DNA from: JALONO01 sp038209965
GTDB lineage: Bacteria > Bacteroidota > Bacteroidia > Cytophagales > Thermoflexibacteraceae
NCBI GenBank assembly: GCA_038209965.1
Contig: JBBQXF010000027.1
Span: forward strand, 1-44,056
Direction: 5' to 3'
Length of the DNA stretch: 44,056 nt
The notes beneath the pieces were generated by a model. The model worked only from the letters and a program-made list of their open reading frames with translations. It did no database searches and had not been told where the DNA came from. Made by a program: the position numbers and the translations under genes. Shown in pieces: positions 7,679 to 17,178 of the stretch (positions are counted from its first letter, which is position 1; every line of letters starts with the position of its first letter).

Positions 7679-10477
7679 CTATTTGTACACTAATCTTACC
7701 GTCCCCAACAAACCCGATTCCACCAAGTTGACCTCTGCCCAAGGTTTCATCCACGCATTTGGCCCTTTGAGGATATTGGATTGGGTGCGGCGATGGGCAG
7801 CTGGGACTTTGGCATCTCCGACCATTCGGTTGTTCAGCGCATTGGCTACCTCTATGACCAAATAATTTTTTCCGGTTCTTAAATAGGACGTTACCTCAAA
7901 ACTATACGGAAAGAAGCATCTTTCCCCTAATTTGTGTCCATTCAGCCAAACCTCTGCCACCTCTTTCACCTTGCCCAAGTCCAAGAAAATTCGCTTTCCT
8001 TGCGCCATGTCATCGGGCGTAAGTTCAAGGGATTTATGATAAGCGGCAATGCCCGAAAAGTAGTGGATGGCGGTATCTTGGGCAATGGTCCACGAGGTCA
8101 GTTCAGGAAAAATAGTCCGCATGGGCGCACCCCAGCCATGCGGGAAACGTACTTCCCATTCGCCTGTGATGGCTTTTTCCGAAACAATGGGGCTTTGCTT
8201 ATCTGTCAGGGGTGCTTTCTTGGGATTTTTCCTAAAAACAATGAAAAAGCTCTCTTCAGACGCAATTTGCAGGCTGATTTGAGTAGTTTTTGGCTCTTTT
8301 TGTACCGTGGCGATGTCATAGAAACTGCCATCAACAGGGCTCCAAAGCTGGGGAGTTTTACCCACATTCCTGAATGTCATTTTTGCTTCAAAAGGCACAT
8401 TTAGGACGTTTCTGACAAAATAAATATCGTCAGTAACCGTATGACGGTGGATATAATCCAATTTTGCGGTGTCCAAAGACGCAGTAAACTGAAAATCTGG
8501 GGTAATCCCTTTTTCGATCAACACTTCGCGAATGGTTTTGCCCCAAACTATTTTGCCCTTGCCGTATTTATTTTCTTTTACGTTCAGGCTGTCGCATTTG
8601 CCCCAAAGCCGGTTTGCAATTGCTTTGATTTCATTTTCTTTTTGCTGATAACTACTTAATGAATAGGTTTTTGTGGGTTTTCTGCCAATGATGGTAGCCC
8701 CTTCCAAGACCATTTTTTCTAATTTTTTCAGTACCTCGACATTGATTTGGTCTTCGTGGGGCAAAACCAAGACTTGATAAAACTGTCCATGGGGCAAGAA
8801 AATTTTGCCTTCTTTCACACTCATCAACTCTAAAATTGCTTCTGAATTGACTACATCATAATCGTAACCATTTCCCAAGGATGGATTTATATGCTTGGGT
8901 TTGACAAAATTGGGGGCTTGGTCACCGTAATAAAAGGCAACATCTCCCACAAAATCACCTTGTTGCAGCAGGTAACTGCACCTTGCCAAATAGTCATGAA
9001 AAGATCTGGATTTTTCCCACCAAGAGTTGTTCACGTGGATCAAAGTACCGAAATTGTACACCCAGCCGGGGCTACCTGCTTCGGCGGGTGTATGCGGGAA
9101 GGTATGGTAAACTACGCGGTTCAGCCCTTCACAAAACGCTCGGTCTGCCAAGGGTTTAAGCTCTTGGGGGCCCTCCTGCCACAGCCAAACACTGGTGAAA
9201 GATTCGGCCTCTACGTATTTCTGGTTGTATAGGTGCGAAGCGCTGGCAATTCCTTTGACGATTTGCAAACTCTCGAGTTGGGGGGTCTTGTTCCAAAACT
9301 CCCCCCTGGGCACGCTCAGTGTGCCCAATGCCTTCAAATCCTCAAAAGGCACGTTGTGGATAGGTTGCCCCGGGCCCCCGGCTTCTGCCCCAAACTGCAA
9401 TCCGTATTTTTTACAAATTTCTACGCATTTGGCATAGTGATTCTCGATGATTAAGTCAGAAAGCAATTTATTGTAATCAAATAAAAAACGCTTGCTTATC
9501 TCTTCATTTACTACCGTTTTTTTATCCAAGATAGGCAAATATGGAATCATGCTGTAGCCCCATCTTTTCTGAAATTCGTTGACAATGTTGGGGGCCCAAA
9601 CAGCCGAACTTGCCTCATAACTATCGGTGTACAAATATTCCAAAGAACGATTTTTGAGTGTGCCCAGCTCTTTTTGCAGCTTTTCAATGATGTACATCAG
9701 GTGCAATTCGGTTGCCGCTGCACTGAAGTGGTCGATCATCCTTCCTTTGGAATTGGGGCTGGGCACCATGAGTGCTTGTCCGGTGGGCGCGCACACGTAG
9801 CGCACCACTGCCCAATCGCCGGCGGGTGCGTCCCAAGTGAGCTGGCCCTTGGTGTCCATGAAAATTGAAATATTGATAATTTCTTGGGTAGTCAAAGACT
9901 TTTTATCGGTCGGCATTGCCAAAACGGCCACTTCCTGATAGAAAGTGGGCAAGCCATTAGCCCCTCGTGCTATTAGATTTTCCTTGTTGCCAGCTTGGTC
10001 TGGTAAACTGGGAAAAGGCAAATTTTCGCTTATTTTTTGACCGCCCTTGACTTTGGTTTCGCTTTTGAACAAACCCATGACCCCGTGTTCTGGCCTTACC
10101 CAATCGCCCCCGGCATTCCAGCTACTTGCGGTGATGAGTCCCAAACGCAACTTCAATCGTTCCCCTTCTCGGACGGCATGGGCAATTGCCTGTACGGACT
10201 GGTCGCTCATAAAAGGGGGCCCAGCGGGGATCATTTTTTCCTCATCTACCAGCACGCCCACATCCCAAATGTCAAACCCGGCCATGCCCTTTGCCTTTGC
10301 CTGTTCCATTTCGTAGGTGATTTGGGAAAGGGAAAAATTGCCGTTTGTCCAGTCCCAAAGTGCCATTGGACGGGCTTCAATCGGCGGGTTTTTGAAATTT
10401 TCTGCTAATTTATCAGGGGTGGTGTCTGACAAAAAAGTAAATGATAATAAGCAAAAAAAGAGGGTTGTTTTTTTCAT
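7679..10477 (-). CDS. GH106-like glycoside hydrolase (alpha-L-rhamnosidase family)
   Basis: A 932-residue protein. Residues 1-17 (MKKTTLFFCLLSFTFLS) are a signal peptide, so the enzyme is exported. The N-terminal half follows the GH106 pattern: NPPIEARPMALWDWTNG, then MEQAKAKGMAGFDIWDVG, then LKLRLGLITASSWNAGG. Further conserved-looking parts are YTDSYEA, KYVEAESFTS and GLNRVVYHTFPHTP. The last 150 residues (RIFLDLGKVKEVAEVWLNG, FFPYSFEVTSYLRTGKN, LGTVRLVY) form a galactose-binding-like beta-sandwich common at the end of these enzymes. GH106 enzymes remove rhamnose from plant glycans such as rhamnogalacturonan; the exact substrate here is not readable. Together with the isomerase gene downstream and the LacI/SusCD genes nearby it points to glycan use. 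Confidence 0.8.
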   Translation of the reverse strand: MKKTTLFFCLLSFTFLSDTTPDKLAENFKNPPIEARPMALWDWTNGNFSLSQITYEMEQAKAKGMAGFDIWDVGVLVDEEKMIPAGPPFMSDQSVQAIAHAVREGERLKLRLGLITASSWNAGGDWVRPEHGVMGLFKSETKVKGGQKISENLPFPSLPDQAGNKENLIARGANGLPTFYQEVAVLAMPTDKKSLTTQEIINISIFMDTKGQLTWDAPAGDWAVVRYVCAPTGQALMVPSPNSKGRMIDHFSAAATELHLMYIIEKLQKELGTLKNRSLEYLYTDSYEASSAVWAPNIVNEFQKRWGYSMIPYLPILDKKTVVNEEISKRFLFDYNKLLSDLIIENHYAKCVEICKKYGLQFGAEAGGPGQPIHNVPFEDLKALGTLSVPRGEFWNKTPQLESLQIVKGIASASHLYNQKYVEAESFTSVWLWQEGPQELKPLADRAFCEGLNRVVYHTFPHTPAEAGSPGWVYNFGTLIHVNNSWWEKSRSFHDYLARCSYLLQQGDFVGDVAFYYGDQAPNFVKPKHINPSLGNGYDYDVVNSEAILELMSVKEGKIFLPHGQFYQVLVLPHEDQINVEVLKKLEKMVLEGATIIGRKPTKTYSLSSYQQKENEIKAIANRLWGKCDSLNVKENKYGKGKIVWGKTIREVLIEKGITPDFQFTASLDTAKLDYIHRHTVTDDIYFVRNVLNVPFEAKMTFRNVGKTPQLWSPVDGSFYDIATVQKEPKTTQISLQIASEESFFIVFRKNPKKAPLTDKQSPIVSEKAITGEWEVRFPHGWGAPMRTIFPELTSWTIAQDTAIHYFSGIAAYHKSLELTPDDMAQGKRIFLDLGKVKEVAEVWLNGHKLGERCFFPYSFEVTSYLRTGKNYLVIEVANALNNRMVGDAKVPAAHRRTQSNILKGPNAWMKPWAEVNLVESGLLGTVRLVYK

Positions 10478-10627
10478 ATCCTATTTTGGGATAACTAAAG
10501 ATTGCATTGCAAAAAGAAGCCAGTAAACCACCATTTATAGGCGATTGCCATGGATTTTTCCTAGTTGAAAGTGTACTTAATTAAAACGCCACAAAATCAT
10601 TTTTTTCGTAATAAAATGTATGCTGAA

Positions 10628-12703
10628 TCAACTAATCATAGCAATAAATTCCGCCTCGGAAAGAATGGTAACGTTCAGTTTTTGGGCTTTTTCGCGTTTG
10701 GCTGGCCCCATGTCATCGCCAGCCAGTACATAGCTGGTCTTGGCTGAAACGGAGGACACATTTCTGCCCCCGTGCTGTTCGATCAACAGTTTGATGGCCT
10801 CGCGGTCAAATTGCTGGAACACGCCAGACACTACGAAGGTCTTGCCCACCAGTTTATCGCTCAACTTGACCAATTCGTTTTCACTTTCGGCAAACTGCAA
10901 ACCGGCGGCCCGCAATCGCTCCAAGTGGGCCAAGTTTTCGGGCTCGGCAAACCACGCCCGCACACTCTCCGCAATTTTGCCGCCCACCTCGGGGGCTGAG
11001 GTCAGTTCTTCAAGCGATGCCTTGGCCAAGTTATCAATATTTTTGAAGAAAATGGTCAGTTTTTCGGCCACGGTTTCGCCCACGAAGCGGATACCGAGGG
11101 CAAACAGCACCCGGCTGAACGGTTGGGCCTTGGAAGCCGCAATGCCCAGCACCACATTTTGGCTGGACTGCGCTTTGAAGCCCTCCAACTCCCGGATTTG
11201 TTCAATCCGCAAATCATATAGATCGGCGGGTGATTTGACCAGCTCCCGGTCAAAAAACTGCTCAATGGTTTTGCCGCCCAAGCTGTCAATGTCCATGGCC
11301 TTGCGGGCCACGAAATGCTCGATCTTGCCCTTGATCTGGGGCGGGCAGCCCTTTTCGTTGGGGCAATAATAGGCTACTTCCTCGGCCCGGCGCACCAAGC
11401 CGGTACCGCACTCGGGGCACTGGGCCACAAACTCGATCCGCAAACTGCCCGCCTGCCGCTTGGTCAAGTCCACGCCAGTAATTTTGGGGATGATTTCGCC
11501 GCCTTTCTCCACAAAAACCGCATCGCCCTGATGTAAGTCTAGCCGGGCTATCTCATTGGCATTGTGGAGGGTAGCACGTTTCACGGTGGTGCCGGCCAGC
11601 TTGACTGGGGCCAGGTTGGCCACCGGGGTCACGGCCCCAGTACGCCCCACTTGGTAGCTGACGGACAACAGTTCGGTGGCGGCATTTTCGGCCTTGTACT
11701 TGAACGAGGTGGCCCAGCGGGGACTTTTGGAAGTAAATCCCAAGGTTTCACGCTGCGCATAGCTGTTGATTTTGATGACAATGCCATCGGTGTCCAGCGG
11801 CAGATCCGCCCGCTGGAACTCCCAATGCTTGATATATGCCATTACAGCATCGATGTCTTGGCATTTCTGAAAATGCGGGGATACTTGAAAACCAGCTTTT
11901 TGCAAGAATTTCAATGATTCTTCGTGCGTTTGAAACGGCAAACCATCCGCTTGGAGGTCATAAACGTAGGCATCCAAGGTGCGCCTGGCCACTGCGGCCG
12001 AGTCCAGCATTTTGAAGGCCCCGGAGGCGGCATTGCGCGGGTTGGCCAAGTAGGTCAACAGCTTTTTTCCTTCATTGGTGCGCTTTTCGTTTTCTTTGGC
12101 TATTTCGTCATTGAGCCGGTCAAACGCTTGATGGCTCATAAAACCTTCGCCCCGGATCTCAAATTCAGCCGGGAAAGCCGCTTCGTTGGCGGGCTCTTGG
12201 TAAGGTTGCAGGTGTTTTTCGTCCACCCGCAGGGGCAACGTACGGATGGTCTTGAGGTTGGCCGTGATGTCATCGCCCTGATCGCCGTCGCCCCGGGTGA
12301 GGCCCTGCACAAACAGGCCATTGCGGTAGGTCAGGCTCAGGGCCACACCGTCAAACTTGAGTTCGGCCACATATTCATAGGGGGTCTCACCCAACATTTT
12401 TTTGATCCGCTGGTCAAATTCCTTCAATTCTTCTTCGTTGTAGGTATTGCCCAGCGATAGCATGGGCCGCTTGTGGGGCACTTGGACAAATTCTTTGGCA
12501 ATGGCCCCGCCCACCCGCAGCGAGGGGGAATCGGGGAGTTGCCACTGGGGATATTCCCGTTCCAAGGCGACCAGTTGGGTCAACAACTGATCAAACTCAA
12601 AGTTAGGGATTTCCGAAACGCTGTCTTGGTAATAGCGGTGGTTATAGTGTTGGATCTGGGCCGAAAGCTCACGGATCTTGGTTTGGGCCTGTGCTGGGGT
12701 CAT
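10628..12703 (-). CDS. ligA: NAD-dependent DNA ligase
   Basis: A 691-residue protein starting at the ATG at 12703 (MTPAQAQTKIREL). All parts of LigA are present in order: the N-terminal Ia domain with the Tyr pair (HYNHRYYQ, about 19-26), the adenylation domain with the active-site motif LKFDG (Lys116 is the residue adenylated in this family), the OB fold, a four-Cys zinc finger (CPECG ... YYCPNEKGC), helix-hairpin-helix repeats and a C-terminal BRCT domain (GKTFVVSGVFQQFDREAI). It seals nicks in replication and repair using NAD. It lies 65 bases downstream of the LacI-family gene on the same strand. An essential gene placed among sugar-use genes is probably chance neighbourhood. Confidence 0.97.
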   Translation of the reverse strand: MTPAQAQTKIRELSAQIQHYNHRYYQDSVSEIPNFEFDQLLTQLVALEREYPQWQLPDSPSLRVGGAIAKEFVQVPHKRPMLSLGNTYNEEELKEFDQRIKKMLGETPYEYVAELKFDGVALSLTYRNGLFVQGLTRGDGDQGDDITANLKTIRTLPLRVDEKHLQPYQEPANEAAFPAEFEIRGEGFMSHQAFDRLNDEIAKENEKRTNEGKKLLTYLANPRNAASGAFKMLDSAAVARRTLDAYVYDLQADGLPFQTHEESLKFLQKAGFQVSPHFQKCQDIDAVMAYIKHWEFQRADLPLDTDGIVIKINSYAQRETLGFTSKSPRWATSFKYKAENAATELLSVSYQVGRTGAVTPVANLAPVKLAGTTVKRATLHNANEIARLDLHQGDAVFVEKGGEIIPKITGVDLTKRQAGSLRIEFVAQCPECGTGLVRRAEEVAYYCPNEKGCPPQIKGKIEHFVARKAMDIDSLGGKTIEQFFDRELVKSPADLYDLRIEQIRELEGFKAQSSQNVVLGIAASKAQPFSRVLFALGIRFVGETVAEKLTIFFKNIDNLAKASLEELTSAPEVGGKIAESVRAWFAEPENLAHLERLRAAGLQFAESENELVKLSDKLVGKTFVVSGVFQQFDREAIKLLIEQHGGRNVSSVSAKTSYVLAGDDMGPAKREKAQKLNVTILSEAEFIAMIS

Positions 12704-12768
12704 GGGAGCATGGGTAGTAAGACGGGACAAAAATAGCTTTTTTGGTTGCCAACACCACTTGAAAAAGC

Positions 12769-13791
12769 TCATCCATCGCCCTTGGCAGTTGATGAGCGCG
12801 GCACCAAGGTGGACTTGAGCACGATAGTTTCGTTTTGAGCCGGGGTATTTTTATGGCACAAGTTGCGGAAAAGGATCTTGGCTGCGGCCCGGCCCATTTC
12901 AAAGGCTGGCTGGGTGATGGTGGACAGGGGCGGATTGAGCAGGGCTGCCGTCTTCAGGTTGGCAAAACAGATCACTTTCAGGTCTTGTGGAATCCGCAGG
13001 CCCAATTCTTGGCACACCAAATAGACATTGATGGCCAGCGTCTCGACCGAAGCAAAAATTCCGTCGGGCCGGTGGGGCAAGCTGAGCAGTTCTTTGATCT
13101 TTTGGTACGCATGGGCTTCATCGTTGCCACAATGCACGATGTGCAGGGGCTGGATGTCCAGATCATGCTTGTGCAGGGCTTCCAAATAACCGGCTTTCCG
13201 CTTGTTATCGATGGACAGCAACGAGGAAATGGATAGATAAGCAATCTGCCGGGCCCCGTTTTGGATCAGGTGTTCGGTGGCGTTAAATCCGCTCAAAAAA
13301 TCGTCGGTGGTAACTTTGGCGGTCTCAATTTCGTGGCACACCCGGTCAAAAAACACCACTAGCACCCCTTGTTCATTCAGTTTGGCCAAATGCTCATAGT
13401 CCTGGGTTTTGGCTGTCACCGACATGATCACCCCATCGGTCCGGCCACTTTGCAAGTGCTGGCAAATGTCGATCTCCTTTTGATCATCATCGTGGGTTTG
13501 GTAAATCAAGACGTGGTAGTGTTGTTCTTGGGCCACCGACTCGATGCCGTTAATGGCCAAAGAAAAGAAGTTATTGGCAATTTCGGGAACAATGACGGCA
13601 ATGTGCTGAGTTTGGCGGCGGCGGAGACTGCTCGCATACGGATTGGGCTGAAAGTTAAGTTTTTTGGCCAAGCCCAGTACCCGCGCTTTGGTCTCCGGGC
13701 TGATCTCGTAGCTGTCTTGCAGCGCTTTGGACACGGTGGAAATCGATACGCCCAACTCGTTGGCCAGCATTTTTAGGTTTACTTTAGTCAT
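12769..13791 (-). CDS. LacI-family transcriptional regulator
   Basis: A 340-residue protein, the normal length for LacI/GalR regulators. The ATG at 13791 is chosen because the helix-turn-helix then starts at once: residues 2-25 include VNLKMLANELGVSISTVSKAL, followed by the hinge ending NPYASSLRRRQTQHIAVIVP. The rest is the periplasmic-binding-protein-like sensor domain (DGVIMSV, GVLVVFFDR, RPDGIFASVETLAINVYLV, LSTITQPAFEMGRAAAKIL). It is divergent from the SusC gene with about 220 bases between the starts, and so is the obvious candidate regulator of SusC/SusD, possibly also of the hydrolase and isomerase genes. The ligand is unknown. I could not find a convincing CG-centred palindromic operator in the gap. 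Confidence 0.93.
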   Translation of the reverse strand: MTKVNLKMLANELGVSISTVSKALQDSYEISPETKARVLGLAKKLNFQPNPYASSLRRRQTQHIAVIVPEIANNFFSLAINGIESVAQEQHYHVLIYQTHDDDQKEIDICQHLQSGRTDGVIMSVTAKTQDYEHLAKLNEQGVLVVFFDRVCHEIETAKVTTDDFLSGFNATEHLIQNGARQIAYLSISSLLSIDNKRKAGYLEALHKHDLDIQPLHIVHCGNDEAHAYQKIKELLSLPHRPDGIFASVETLAINVYLVCQELGLRIPQDLKVICFANLKTAALLNPPLSTITQPAFEMGRAAAKILFRNLCHKNTPAQNETIVLKSTLVPRSSTAKGDG

Positions 13792-13983
13792 CAAAATGAG
13801 CGGCTTACCCCAATAAAAAACTTCGTTCCGACAAGCAAAATCGCCAATATTGACCACTGTACTATATCGTTTTCGTAAATTTATACACATTGGCATTAGG
13901 AAACAAACGAGGTCTTCGATTAGATTTGTTTGGGAATCAACTAAGTTTAAAAATTAGCCCGGGATTCGATTTTTAAGGTGCAA

Positions 13984-13991
13984 TAAGTTTA
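13984..13991 (+). promoter_or_regulatory. Possible -7 box for the SusC/SusD operon
   Basis: TAAGTTTA, one base off the Bacteroidota TAnnTTTG box, 20 bases before the SusC start. The same octamer also occurs at 13942-13949. No convincing upstream TTG box was found at the usual distance. Confidence 0.3.
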
Positions 13992-14011
13992 CAATATACG
14001 GAACCACGAAT

Positions 14012-17000
14012 ATGAAAATGAAACTACTTTACTTATTAGTATTCCTCCTTTTGGGGAATAGCTTACAAAGCCAAGCCCAAATGGTCCGGGTGAGTGGCAA
14101 GGTGCTGGGCGACGATGGCAATGCGCTCCCCGGGGTGAACGTGCTGCTCAAAGGCTCCACTACGGGTACAACTTCTGATGTTTCGGGCACATTTGCCTTG
14201 ATCGTCCCCTCAGCCAATGCCGTTTTGATGTTCAGTTTCATTGGCTATGAACCACAGGAAGTCGCCGTGGGCAACCGAACCCTGATCGACGTAACGATGA
14301 TCAGCGATGTAAAATCCCTCAACGAAGTAATCGTGGTGGGTTACGGTACCCAGAAAAAATCGGATTTGACCGGTTCGGTCACCTCGATATCGTCCAAGGA
14401 AATCAAACAAGTGGCAGTGGCCTCGCTGGATCAAGCCCTCCAAGGCCGGGCCGCCGGAGTGCAGGTAACCCAATCTTCCGCTGCCCCGGGCGGAGGGGTG
14501 TCCATCCGGGTGCGCGGGGGAAACTCCATCCAAGCTTCCAACGAACCCTTGTATGTGATTGATGGAATTCCGATTTTCCCCGACAATGGTACCTTTGCGC
14601 CCGGAACCTCGGGTGGTGGGCAGGCCCAGAACGCGCTGGCCAACCTCAATCCCGGTGACATCGAATCGATGGAAGTGCTCAAAGATGCCTCCGCCACGGC
14701 CATTTATGGTTCGCGCGGGGCCAACGGCGTGGTGATTATCACCACCAAGCGCGGCAAGGCGGGAGCCACCAACGTGGACATTGAAAACTATTATGGCATC
14801 CAAAGCGTAAGTCGCCGACTTCCGTTGCTCAATGCCGAAGAATTTGCCACCGTTGCCAACGAGGCCCGGGTCAATCGGGGAGTTGCCACCATTTTTACCC
14901 CAGAGCAAATTGCGAGTTTTCGCAATAACAGCACTGACTGGCAGGATGAAGTGTTCCGCCAAGCCCCGATCCGCAACCACCAAGTAACGGTGAGCGGTGG
15001 CAGCGAGGGCACTCGATTTGCCATCTCCGGCAATTATTTTGGCCAAGATGGGGTCATTATCAATTCTGGTTTCAAGCGGGCTTCACTTCGGATCAACGTT
15101 GATAAAAATATTGGTAAAAAAATCGTCGTGGGCAACTCGATCCAAATTGCCCGCACTTGGAACAACCAACAAGTGACCGACATCACCCGGGGTGGGGTGG
15201 TGAACGGTGCGTTGGTTTTCTCTCCCACCTTGCCCGTGTTTGATGCCAATGGCAACTACACGTTTGACAACAGCGCGGTCCCCGGATCGCAGCAAGTGGG
15301 CAACCCCGTGCAGGATGCTGTGGAAACCTTGAACCGCACCATTACCAACCGGGTGCTGGGCAATGTCTATGGGGAATGGAACATTATGGAAGGGCTGCGT
15401 TTTCGGGCCTCTTTGGGGATCGACTACCAATCGGCCCGCCGCGATTTCTATGCCCCCGTGACCAACAACCGGGGCCGCAATACCTTTGGTTCAGCTTTGG
15501 CCGAAAAGAAAGACGTGATCAGCCCAGTGGGCACGCTCACCATGACCTACAACAAAAATTTTGGCGACGACCACCAGTTCACTTTCTTGGCCGGCTACGA
15601 AACCCAGTCCCAAACTGTGGACTTTTTACAGGCCAACTCGAGCAATTTTCCCACTGACGCACTCACTTCCAACAACATCGGATTGGGGCAAATCATAGGT
15701 ACGCCCGCTTCGGGCCGCGGCCTTTGGCGGCTCGACTCTTGGTTTGGCCGGGTGAACTATACATTAATGGGTAAGTTTCTGTTTACCGGCACTTTCCGGG
15801 CCGACGGCTCTTCCCGCTTCGGTTCGGGCAACAAATGGGGCTATTTTCCCTCGGCGGCCATTGGCTACAACCTGAGCGAGGAGCAGTTTGTCCAAAATCT
15901 GAACCTGTTCAGCAACTTGAAAGTAACTGCCAGTTGGGGCCTCACCGGCAACCAGGAAATTGGGCTTTACCAGTCGCTCTCGCAACTGGGCACGGTTCGC
16001 TATCCGTTTGGCGAAGTTATCGTCATTGGCCAAGCCCCAGGCCGCGTAGCCAACCCCAACCTGCGCTGGGAAAAAACCAACCAATTTAACACCGGGCTGG
16101 AAATGGCGTTTTTTGACAACCGCCTGAGCTTCGAGGCGGCCTATTATTACAAACGCACCCAAGACCTGCTCCTCAATCTGGACCTGCCACGCACGACTGG
16201 CTTCAGCAGCATTTTACAAAATATTGGCAGTGTGGAAAACAAGGGCTTGGAACTGGCCTTTACCAGTTCCAATTTTGTGGGCGATTTTAAGTGGAATACC
16301 AGTGGCAACATTACTTTCAACCGCAACAAAGTGATCGCCCTCGGGCCTGGCGAAACCTTCCGCCTGGCCCCTGACACTGGTGATGGCCACCTCCAGATCG
16401 GCAACTCCAGTATTTTGCAGGTGGGATCGCCAGTGGGTAGCTTCTTTGGTTTGGTGACCAGCGGCATCGTCCAAACGGGCGAACAAGTACTGCCGGGCAG
16501 CAGTTCCTTTGGCACGGTTGGTCCGGGCGACATCCGCTATGTGGATGTGAACGGCGACGGACAGATCAACAACAACGACCGCACTATTATTGGCAACCCG
16601 CAACCCAAGTTTTTTTACGGTTTTACCAATAACTTTTCGTACAAAAACTTTGACTTGGCCGTTTTTCTGCAAGGCACTTACGGCAACGACGTTTGGAACG
16701 TGAACAGCCACGAACTCTACCGCAATGACGGGGCGACGAACAACATAGCCTCAACGATCGACCGGTGGCGGCCCGATGCCCAGAGCAGCCAGTGGCCCAG
16801 TGCCCGGACCAGACCGTTTGTGCTGTCCGACCGCCATATCGAGCGAGCTTCTTTCCTGCGGGTGCGCACCATCACCCTAGGCTACAACCTGCCCGCCGCC
16901 AAACTGAACCTCAAGTGGCTGCGCACCGCTCGCGTATATGTACAAGGTCAAAACCTGTTCACTTTTACCAAATACACCGGGTTTGATCCCGAGGTGAACT

Positions 17001-17092
17001 CACTGGGCCAAAGCTCAATCGGTTTGGGCATTGACCGGGGCACGTTCCCCATGGCCCGGATGTTTATGTTGGGCCTCAACGTAGGCTTGTAA
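14012..17092 (+). CDS. SusC/RagA-family TonB-dependent outer-membrane transporter
   Basis: A 1026-residue protein with a signal peptide (cleavage after about residue 22, SLQSQA). Residues about 25-100 are the N-terminal carboxypeptidase-like extension (VSGKVLGDDGNALPGVNVLLKG). A TonB-box-like segment follows (NEVIVVGYGTQKKSDLTGSV). Residues about 120-235 are the plug with the SusC hallmarks ISIRVRGGNSI-type strand, PLYVIDGIP and ATAIYGSRGANGVVIITTKRG. The rest is a 22-strand barrel ending in FMLGLNVGL. With the SusD lipoprotein it imports oligosaccharides or peptides across the outer membrane using TonB energy. It is divergent from a LacI-type regulator. No glycoside hydrolase follows on the same strand, so the substrate cannot be told from the neighbours alone. 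Confidence 0.96.
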   Translation: MKMKLLYLLVFLLLGNSLQSQAQMVRVSGKVLGDDGNALPGVNVLLKGSTTGTTSDVSGTFALIVPSANAVLMFSFIGYEPQEVAVGNRTLIDVTMISDVKSLNEVIVVGYGTQKKSDLTGSVTSISSKEIKQVAVASLDQALQGRAAGVQVTQSSAAPGGGVSIRVRGGNSIQASNEPLYVIDGIPIFPDNGTFAPGTSGGGQAQNALANLNPGDIESMEVLKDASATAIYGSRGANGVVIITTKRGKAGATNVDIENYYGIQSVSRRLPLLNAEEFATVANEARVNRGVATIFTPEQIASFRNNSTDWQDEVFRQAPIRNHQVTVSGGSEGTRFAISGNYFGQDGVIINSGFKRASLRINVDKNIGKKIVVGNSIQIARTWNNQQVTDITRGGVVNGALVFSPTLPVFDANGNYTFDNSAVPGSQQVGNPVQDAVETLNRTITNRVLGNVYGEWNIMEGLRFRASLGIDYQSARRDFYAPVTNNRGRNTFGSALAEKKDVISPVGTLTMTYNKNFGDDHQFTFLAGYETQSQTVDFLQANSSNFPTDALTSNNIGLGQIIGTPASGRGLWRLDSWFGRVNYTLMGKFLFTGTFRADGSSRFGSGNKWGYFPSAAIGYNLSEEQFVQNLNLFSNLKVTASWGLTGNQEIGLYQSLSQLGTVRYPFGEVIVIGQAPGRVANPNLRWEKTNQFNTGLEMAFFDNRLSFEAAYYYKRTQDLLLNLDLPRTTGFSSILQNIGSVENKGLELAFTSSNFVGDFKWNTSGNITFNRNKVIALGPGETFRLAPDTGDGHLQIGNSSILQVGSPVGSFFGLVTSGIVQTGEQVLPGSSSFGTVGPGDIRYVDVNGDGQINNNDRTIIGNPQPKFFYGFTNNFSYKNFDLAVFLQGTYGNDVWNVNSHELYRNDGATNNIASTIDRWRPDAQSSQWPSARTRPFVLSDRHIERASFLRVRTITLGYNLPAAKLNLKWLRTARVYVQGQNLFTFTKYTGFDPEVNSLGQSSIGLGIDRGTFPMARMFMLGLNVGL

Positions 17093-17178
17093 ATCTGGCT
17101 TACCGGAATTTGCCACCCCGACACAATGAACAAAGGGATTTGCCATCCCCTCCCAAAACCAAAAACGATTTCAAAAAG

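Noticed and set aside
12704..12772. Upstream start for ligA overlapping the LacI gene
   Set aside because: The extra 23 residues are not part of LigA, which properly begins at the ATG at 12703.
13792..14011. LacI-type operator between the LacI and SusC genes
   Set aside because: Only partial CG-containing dyads and a repeated TTCGATT are visible; none is a convincing 16-20 base palindrome.
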